A stretch of DNA of 64,000 bases from Cytidiella melzeri (lineage: Eukaryota > Basidiomycota > Agaricomycetes > Polyporales > Irpicaceae), in the NCBI GenBank assembly GCA_022592445.1, contig JABYQR010000174.1, positions 1 through 64,000 of the forward strand, written 5' to 3'. A program made the position numbers and the translations under genes. Numbering within the stretch: the first letter of the stretch is position 1; each line of letters begins with the position of its first letter. Shown one piece after another: positions 57,398 through 64,000 of this stretch. The notes beneath the pieces are model-generated. The model ran no database searches and had not been told where the DNA came from. It saw nothing but the letters and a program-made list of their open reading frames with translations.

Positions 57398-58405
57398 CAC
57401 TGCTGTATACCACCCATATCTTATTGTACTATGTATAGTTAATCCACACTGGCATGTCATTTTGCGCGATGTTACGCATTGTAGAACCATTGATCGACAA
57501 TTGCAAGATTGTTATCATGGTCAAGTGCTTAACCTATAGACGCCAACTGGGAGTGATGGACGTCCCGCTCGGTTCGGTCCTCTTTAATGACATTCACCCA
57601 CATCTCTGGATGTGATTTTCCCAGGGAGGGTTAAACGGGTCGTTCGCTCGCGGCGAGTTTACTTCTGCGATGCGCCGTAGATCTCCTATACACAGTTGAT
57701 GATATGACCGAAGTCGAGGAATAATTAAAGTGAACCTTAAGTAGCGAGTGAGGTGAGTGAGTGAGTGAGTGAAAGTAATATGTTCGAGAACCCGGTCCGT
57801 TTGGTTGAGCCAATGCGAGTTCGTGGATCGGCTTTTTTTTCGCACGGACGGAAAAGAGAGAAGAGAGAAGTGTGGGTTATAGATCGGAGGAATCTGACGA
57901 GGGCCGCGAGGCGAGGTTTTTTGTGGGCGTCTCAGGAAAGGGTCCTTCTCTATTGGACCCGTGTTTGTCGGGTCGTGAGCTTGATGGCTGTGATGTGAGT
58001 GGGCGAGGACGTTGGGAAGGCGGTGAACTTTGACTGTGGACGAGTGGTGCTTTGGGTGGTGGTGAGGTTGCAGTTCAGGGCGCAAGCTGGTTGGACATGC
58101 TGTTCACAGTGAGACGGCCTGGGATCCAAGGATTTTTTTTGTCAGTGCACATGCAAACAGGAGGGTCCACGCACCTGACGATGCGCATCGTTATGTTTTC
58201 CACCTTTCGAAGCTAGAACACTTGCATGAGCGTGAGCGCAGCTTCGGCATCCAGTAAAGGCAGTATATGACGACTTCGAGAAGTATCATATATTCGACCG
58301 TTATAGATATATTGTGATTGAGATGATATGTCGCCAGTACGAGTCGATAACTTGCGATTGGTGAGTGTGTGTGAGTTGACAGTCTGCATTGAAGCTTGCA
58401 GTGGG
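57115..58405. other. intergenic, no supported gene, microsatellites
   Basis: The start is the 3' untranslated region of the TEA gene with CCTT and TTG repeats. GAGT repeats lie at about 57,748-57,772. No gene is apparent. Confidence 0.5.
57361..57397 (+). repeat. TTG trinucleotide microsatellite
   Basis: Twelve uninterrupted TGT/TTG units in the probable 3' untranslated region of the TEA/ATTS gene. Confidence 0.98.
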
Positions 58406-58499
58406 GAGGCAACGTAAAGGTGCCTCACGGTGATTACCCAGAGTGGTTATAGCCCAAGGGAGCTTGAGAAGACTCCCGGCCGCAAGGCGGTCTGGGTAA
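58406..58499 (+). other. candidate structured RNA element, nested hairpins
   Basis: GAGGCA (58406) pairs with TGCCTC (58421). TTACCCAGA (58434-58442) pairs perfectly with TCTGGGTAA (58491-58499); inside it are GGGAG/CTCCC (58458-58462 with 58473-58477) and GCC-GCAA-GGC (58479-58488), a GNRA tetraloop. The arrangement looks like a three-way junction. A weak tRNA A-box-like stretch (AGAGTGGTTATAGCC) is present but no B box, so it is not a normal tRNA. Confidence 0.3.
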
Positions 58500-59961
58500 C
58501 GCTCTAGATTACATAGTGGGTGGGACTAAAAAAGTCTATGGGAACGGACGGACTCACGGGAGAACCGACCGTTGGGAAAGGGTCCTTTGGATGGAGAACA
58601 CACGTATATCGCGATTGTAGCTACCAACTTCCACTTTCCAGTTGGCCGAGATATCTGTAATAGTATGCTATGTTTGCGCAGCGAGTGAGTGGGCAAAAAA
58701 GAGTGAGTAGATGCGGCTGCCAATTATGACGGTTTTGGTTTGCAGTGCTCACTGCTGGACTTGCGTGATCACGGCATCTACTTACTTTGACGGGGATGAT
58801 CAGACCCTGGGCACTGCTACTTCTACGCAGCTGTGTGAAGTCATCAGGATGAGAATACCAATAGACCCTGAGCAGATTGACGTGCCGCGCATCAGGAAAC
58901 AGAACCTGTATAGTTGTAGTGTGGGCCCTCGTACCGCAAATCGACCCGAGGTGAAGCACGTGCGGTAACGTTGTATGACAAAAGACCTCGAGGCGCATGT
59001 TCTGGAGAACTAGACCATTGTGAAGCACCTGAATCCGTGACAATGGTGCGCACAGTTTCAGATTACGCCCACGTCGCTGGAACCAAAAATCACTTGCCAC
59101 CCTCTTGAGTGATTCGTGCTGCATTTGGCGAAATGGAGGTGTTTTACGGTTTAATATGAGCCAATTGTAGCTGGAGTTGTTGCACGACGGCTCATTGGCT
59201 GATTGTCAATTCCTTTACCGATTGCGTAGGCTAGGTCTAGGTGCTTTGCACTGGTCGTGGTTAGGGAGTTGAAAGATCACGAGTAGGCTGTCGTGGACGT
59301 GACAATCATGTCGGTATGCACGTCTCATTCGCACCACTGGCAACGAGGCGAGTATTCGCCCAATGATCTAGCCGTGTCTTGAGTCAAACTGCTGTACGCA
59401 ATGCAAGTGAGAACGCAGTTCAATGTGAGAGAGCCAAATATGACTTGCTTGTTGTGTGTATCTGGTGGTATCCCGCAAATGTTGAAGAGTGCGGCCCATT
59501 CGCGCGACAGTAGCCGTCACCGGTGTTAGTGTTTATTATCCCTCATACTAGTAGTGAATTGCTAAGGAGGTAGACTGCGTAGTTTGCCATCGCAGCAGTG
59601 ACGCGCTTTGCAGGCTGTGACGAGCGCACATGACTGTGACTCGACGTGCGTGCCGCCCGGCATGATTATGCATGAGTCCGGAAAAGGCCTAGCGCACCCC
59701 TAATATGGCAAGTTCATTTTGGCAGTTTCGACACCGCTGCCTCTTTGCTTCACGACGGCGACGACCTCTCTCACATCTTCCAGCACGAGCGACGCCCTGG
59801 CCACTGTGAGCACTACATCGCTCGGTACTTTCATCTCAACGGCACTGTTATTGGCGCTGTCGGTCTAGACCAGCCATAACACCCGCCCACACGGTCCTTC
59901 AACGCCGCTTTTCAAAAACTACCACTCACTACCCTCGCCCCCCTTTTTACCAACCACCACC
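58500..59961. other. intergenic, no supported gene; promoter region of the amylase
   Basis: No conserved frames. The last 100 bp are pyrimidine-rich and end CAACCACCACC before the amylase ATG, typical of fungal leaders. No clear TATA box close by. Confidence 0.5.
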
Positions 59962-61933
59962 ATGCTCAAGCTTCTCCTCGCCTCTTCACTTCTTGCGGTC
60001 CCCGCCTTTGCTGCCACGGCAGCTGAATGGCAGAACAGGACTATTTACCAGGTAAGCGTCGTTGGGTTTATGCCTACTGGCGGTGTGTCCTTGACGCTAG
60101 TCCCCAGTTGGTCACAGATCGATTTGCGACCCCAGACGGCTCGAGCCCCTCATGCGACACCTCCAATCGTCAGTACTGCGGCGGAACATGGAAGGGCGTC
60201 GTGAACAAGCTAGACTACATCCAAAGCATGGGTTTCGATGCTGTGTGGATTTCGCCGGTTGTGAAGAATGTTGAGGGTCAGACAGCTTACGGAGAGGCTT
60301 TCCATGGGTACTGGACAGAGGACATCACCCAGTTGAACGAACACTTTGGTACAGCTGATGACCTCAAGGCGTTGTCCACGGCTCTGCACAAACGCGGAAT
60401 GTACCTGATGGTTGACATTGTTGTTAACCATATGGCAGCGACTTCGGACCCCCCCAACTTTGGAAGCTTTACACCTTGGAACGTGCAAACTGACTTCCAC
60501 TCCGAATGTTACATCCAGGCCAGCGACTATTTCAACAATCAGACGGCGGTAGAGCAGTGCTGGCTTGGCGATACAAAAGTTCCCCTCGCCGATATTAACA
60601 CCGAGGATCCGAACATTGTCAGCACATGGAACTCGTGGGTTGGCGATTTGGTGCAGAACTATAGCATCGACGGTCTTCGGATTGATACCGTCAAACATGT
60701 TCGCAAGGACTTCTGGCCCAACTTTGCCAAGGCCGCTGGTGTGTTCACTATCGGAGAAGTGGAAGACAACAGGACCACTTATGTCAGCGACTACACTCGT
60801 AAGTAATACGTTACCCAGTGATGCATATACTCATGTTCCCGCAGAGGTCATCGATGCCGTGCTGGACTATCCGGATTGGTATCCTCTTACCGCTGGTTTC
60901 GTATCCACCAGTGGCAACTTGTCTGCGCTCGCGGCTACTGTTCAGGCTTCTCAGAGCTCGTACAAAAATGGTGCATTTGGTACTGGCTCTTTCCTCGAAA
61001 ACCATGACCAGCCACGTCTCGGCTCGGAGACTACGGATCAATCGGTTAGTCCAGTGTTGTGAAATGTATTTGCCATGCTAAGTTGGTTGTGTTCGTCCAG
61101 CTTATCATGAATGCTATGACCTGGCCTTTCGTCGCAGACGGTGTTCCGATCTTGTACTATGGTATGTTTACCCCACAAAGGGATCGTGCTTAGGTGTATA
61201 AACATACTCCCACAGGTCAGGAGCAAGGTTATACTGGAGGTGCCGACCCTGCCAACCGTGAAGCGTGAGTTCAGAGTCATCATTGTCATTTTATGTTTGA
61301 TGAAATATAACTTGATTATGGCAGGCTTTGGCTTTCTGGCTACACCACCGACAAGCCCCTCTTCCAGCATGTTCAAGCGCTCACCGCTGCTCGCCAAACC
61401 GCAATGAAAGCGAACAAGGACTTTTTATCCACCAAAGTTCGTAACGCCATCTACGTCGTCGACCTTTTGCTGACAAGTCATGTTTTCGTTTTAGGTCCAG
61501 TTCCTCAACGCTAGCGAGTCTAGTCTTGTCATCTCAAAGTCGCCGATCGTTGCTCTACTCTCAAACAAGGGAAGTTCGTCAACGCCTACCTGGACTGTCT
61601 CCAACGCTGGATTCTCCGGAAATGAAGAGGTTTGGGATGTCCTCACGTGCACGAAATACACGACCGATTCCAGCGGTGATCTTACTGTCACTGGATCCAG
61701 CGGGAAACCTCAGGTAAGACTCCATCTTCGGTTATCATATACATGTATGCTAAATATTGCATGATTAGATGCTGCTCCCGACCTCTGCTCTCAGCGCTGC
61801 TGGACGTGCCTGCCCCAACTTTATTGCTCAATCTGGGACGCAGGCTTCTTCTGCCGCAGGCTTCACGAACCTTCTGTTCCCTGTCGGTACAGCCGTTGCC
61901 GCAGCTCTTGTTGTTGCTCGCCTCTTCCTTTAA
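59962..61933 (+). CDS. alpha-amylase-type GH13 enzyme, probably GPI-anchored
   Basis: Exons 59962-60051, 60108-60798, 60845-61044, 61101-61161, 61216-61264, 61325-61436, 61495-61713 and 61769-61933 give 528 aa. A signal peptide (LKLLLASSLLAVPAFAATA) precedes the GH13 barrel. The four conserved regions are DIVVNH (133-138), GLRIDTVKH (nucleophile D223), IGEVED (acid/base E247) and ENHDQP (D315). Domain C follows, and the end SAAGFTNLLFPVGTAVAAAL plus VVARLFL is a hydrophobic GPI-anchor-type tail. It would act on starch-like alpha-glucan at the membrane or wall; related ascomycete GPI amylases shape cell-wall alpha-glucan. No starch-binding domain is seen. Convergent with the GH3 gene. Confidence 0.95.
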
Positions 61934-62439
61934 AAGTGCATTGTCGTCTCGAGCATCACGGACTTTACACACCATCTACCAGGACACTCTTTGTTTCCTA
62001 CTACGGGTACGACTCGCTCACTCGTTCCGAGTGATTGTTGGCTTCTACCTTCATGCCCTAGACTTGTTACTTTTTATGTGTTCCAGGATCGATTCGGCGA
62101 ACGACGGACCATGGCTACTTGTCTGCATATTTCCTTTCGAACGGACCTCAGCACTCGCAGATATTTCTAGATTTTTGTAATCTGTAGACACTCGTTTGAC
62201 AATACAGTACTGGTACTAATCCAAACCTGTCTGTGCCTGCTTCATAAGTGTTCAAAAAGGGAGCAGAAGTGGCTAGGTATAAGTCATGACCGAAGTTGAT
62301 GACATTCAAGAAAATCTATGTCACCGCGTACAACAACAGGCTGGTACAACCCTCCGTGGTCCAGAACAATTGCTGCAGGTATATGATCCACAGAGTACGT
62401 GGTAACGTCCAATCGATATCCATGCCCCGGCTCTTGTTC
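61934..62439. other. intergenic space between convergent glycosidase genes
   Basis: Contains the 3' untranslated regions of both genes; nothing else recognised. Confidence 0.6.
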
Positions 62440-64000
62440 TCAAACAGGGACAGTGCCCGCTAGCCTAAAGTCTCTACTGCTCGCACCTACCGAGAACGTG
62501 ATCTTCCCAGTGGGCTTGACCCATCCCTGGTGAACTACATCCCAGATACTGAGGTCGTACCTCGAGAGAGTGAGGGTGACCGTCTTTTTCTCGTTCTTGG
62601 GTAGGAACACGTCGGTGAAGCCTTTCAAGACGGATGGGGGCTCGCCTGCGGACGGGGGGTGGTGGACGTAGAGTTGTGGGATCTAAGCGGATGGATGGAT
62701 GGATGGATGGATCCGTTTAGCGTTTTTGTTTTTGGTGGGAGAGCAAGCGAAAGAGTGAAAGAGCAGGAAAGAAAAGATAAAAAAAAAGATAAAATAAACT
62801 TACCTCGCCGCCGTCCACGCCCCCAGTGTTTTGCACCTCAAACTGTACTTTGACGAGGGGCCTGTGAAGCCAGAGTGCGGTAGTCGAACCTTCAGCGATC
62901 GGCGTCGGTTTGCCAGCCGCCCACGCCGACTCGAGTGCCTTGGAATCAGAGTCGGGCTGAGAGATGAGGCTCGTCTCGAGGTTAAAGTACTGGAACTCGG
63001 AGTAGGAGAGTCCGAAACCGAACTCGAACCGGGGGGAGATGTTTTTCTGGGAGTTTTCAGCAAGCGTCAGAACACGAACACAACCACAACAAGTAAAACA
63101 CAGAAAAGAAAGATACTGACTGCGTCGAACCACCTGTAGTCGATGAGCAATCCTTCGGTGTATGGTATACTCAAATACGTCGTCGCTCCCCCTCCCAGGA
63201 CAAGTCCGGCAGGGTAATCAGTCAGTTGTTTCGCGATCGTGTATGGTAACCTCCCGGACGGGTTTACGTCGCCGAATAAAACGTCGGTGATGGAATTGCC
63301 TGCTTCTTGACCGGGTATGCCAGCCCAGATGACGGCGGTGACGTTGGGATGGTCAATCCAAGGCTCGATAATCGAAGGACCGACGGAATGAGCGACGACG
63401 ATGGTGTTCTTGTTGGTGTTTGCTACGGCGGTGATGAGGTTATCGGCGTTACCCCACAACGTCAGGTTCTTTCTGTAGAGTCCAGATCAGCGTCGTAAAA
63501 GACGACGAGAGGAGCCCCCTCCCTCAAAGAAAAAAACCACAATCCTCACCGATCACCCTCGTTTCCGTCCACAGTGATATAATCTTCCCCAGAATCCGCG
63601 TTGACGAAGACAATCGCGGCGTCTTGTCCGGCAACCGCACTCGCAGCACCGTTCGTGTCAAAGTTGTTCAACCACCAGCTAACAAGTGCTCGCTCGCTGC
63701 TCGTCTGTCCTTTGCGGGCGCGACTCTGGATCGCTTCGAGAGGGTCGATGAGGTACGGGAACTGAGCGGTCCCGGAGCCCCAGCCCATCGCGAGCACGCC
63801 GTCGTCCCCACCACGGTCGCCGAAGCCGTTCGGGCCGCGGAGTGCAGGACCGCCATCGTTGCCTGCACCACCCAATGCCGAGTGAGCTGACTGCGCAGAT
63901 TAGGTTGACACGGATGCGAAACTGACCGACGACGACGATGCTCCTGACAAAGCCTGTACCTAGTTTGAGAGGTAATGCGTTATTCTCGTTCTTCAGTAGC
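62440..64000 (-). CDS. GH3 beta-glucosidase, 3' part (5' end beyond the window)
   Basis: Exons in transcript order: beyond 64000 to 63927, 63862-63550, 63472-63121, 63046-62804 and 62682-62440. The visible part begins in the GH3 C-terminal barrel domain (NALPLKLGTGFVRSIVVVG, GPNGFGDRGGDDGVLAMGWG, PYLIDPLEAIQ, AIVFVNADSGEDYI), with WIDHPNVTAVIWAGIPGQEA and DVNPSGRLPYTIAK, then FEFGFGLSYSEF. It ends with the fibronectin III-like domain (VLKGFTDVFLPKNEKKTVTL, LSIWDVV). These enzymes release glucose from cellobiose or other beta-glucosides. The nucleophile-bearing N-terminal domain lies outside the window. No breaks in the visible part. Confidence 0.93.
62689..62712. repeat. GGAT microsatellite in a GH3 intron
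   Basis: Six GGAT units in the last intron (62683-62803) of the GH3 gene. Confidence 0.95.

Noticed and set aside
58434..58499. tRNA gene
   Set aside because: An A-box-like stretch and pairing ends exist, but there is no T-arm/B box and the anticodon arm is irregular; kept only as a structured-RNA candidate.

Overview
The window is nuclear DNA of a filamentous basidiomycete, most likely an Agaricomycete (mushroom or polypore relative). Genes carry many short GT-AG introns of about 45-80 bp, with some exons of only 15-25 bp. The recognisable proteins are fungal: MRD1, prefoldin 3, an Msb1/Mug8-domain protein, a TEA/ATTS factor, GH13 and GH3 enzymes. The mobile-element families are those common in mushroom genomes. 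No bacterial-type operons, CRISPR arrays, rRNA or convincing tRNA genes were seen. All exon structures were read by eye from splice signals and frame continuity; none is confirmed by transcripts or database searches.

Bases 1 to about 30,000 form a transposon-rich, decaying compartment. From the left it holds: a 226-bp tandem duplication; a predicted secreted protein gene (3012-3799); a decayed minus-strand Ty1/copia element (about 4740-9711) split by a 3060-bp PIF/Harbinger element (6600-9659) with 48-bp perfect terminal inverted repeats and two intact convergent genes; a small inverted-repeat element; a dead Tc1/mariner element (10679-12270); a 317-aa gene of unknown function divergent from a large CACTA/EnSpm-like transposase pseudogene (13877-21468), which is cut by a 2642-bp insertion of unresolved class; a pseudogene of a basidiomycete family cut by a 549-bp solo-LTR-like insertion; and a 1625-codon gene (24515-29797) that joins AT-hooks, a zinc-ribbon-like domain, a putative DDE transposase core and a DnaQ/WRN-type 3'-5' exonuclease. 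That gene has one nonsense codon and is the most unusual item here.

Bases 30,700-64,000 are mostly conserved chromosomal genes: an Msb1/Mug8-domain protein, a small hypothetical gene, MRD1 sharing a 209-bp divergent promoter region with prefoldin subunit 3, a ruined aldo-keto reductase followed 4 kb later by an intact paralogue, an RNF216-like RBR ubiquitin ligase between them, an APC-superfamily transporter, a TEA/ATTS transcription factor, a probably GPI-anchored alpha-amylase, and the 3' part of a GH3 beta-glucosidase that runs off the right edge. The two last genes are both glycoside hydrolases and suggest alpha- and beta-glucan processing at the cell surface or outside.

Four insertions can be read precisely because removing the insert and one copy of the target duplication restores a reading frame, or because terminal repeats and target duplications are visible. 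The stop codons in the dead genes mostly fit C-to-T (or complementary G-to-A) change, and the two ends of the mariner element differ mainly at CpG sites, suggesting methylation- or RIP-like decay.
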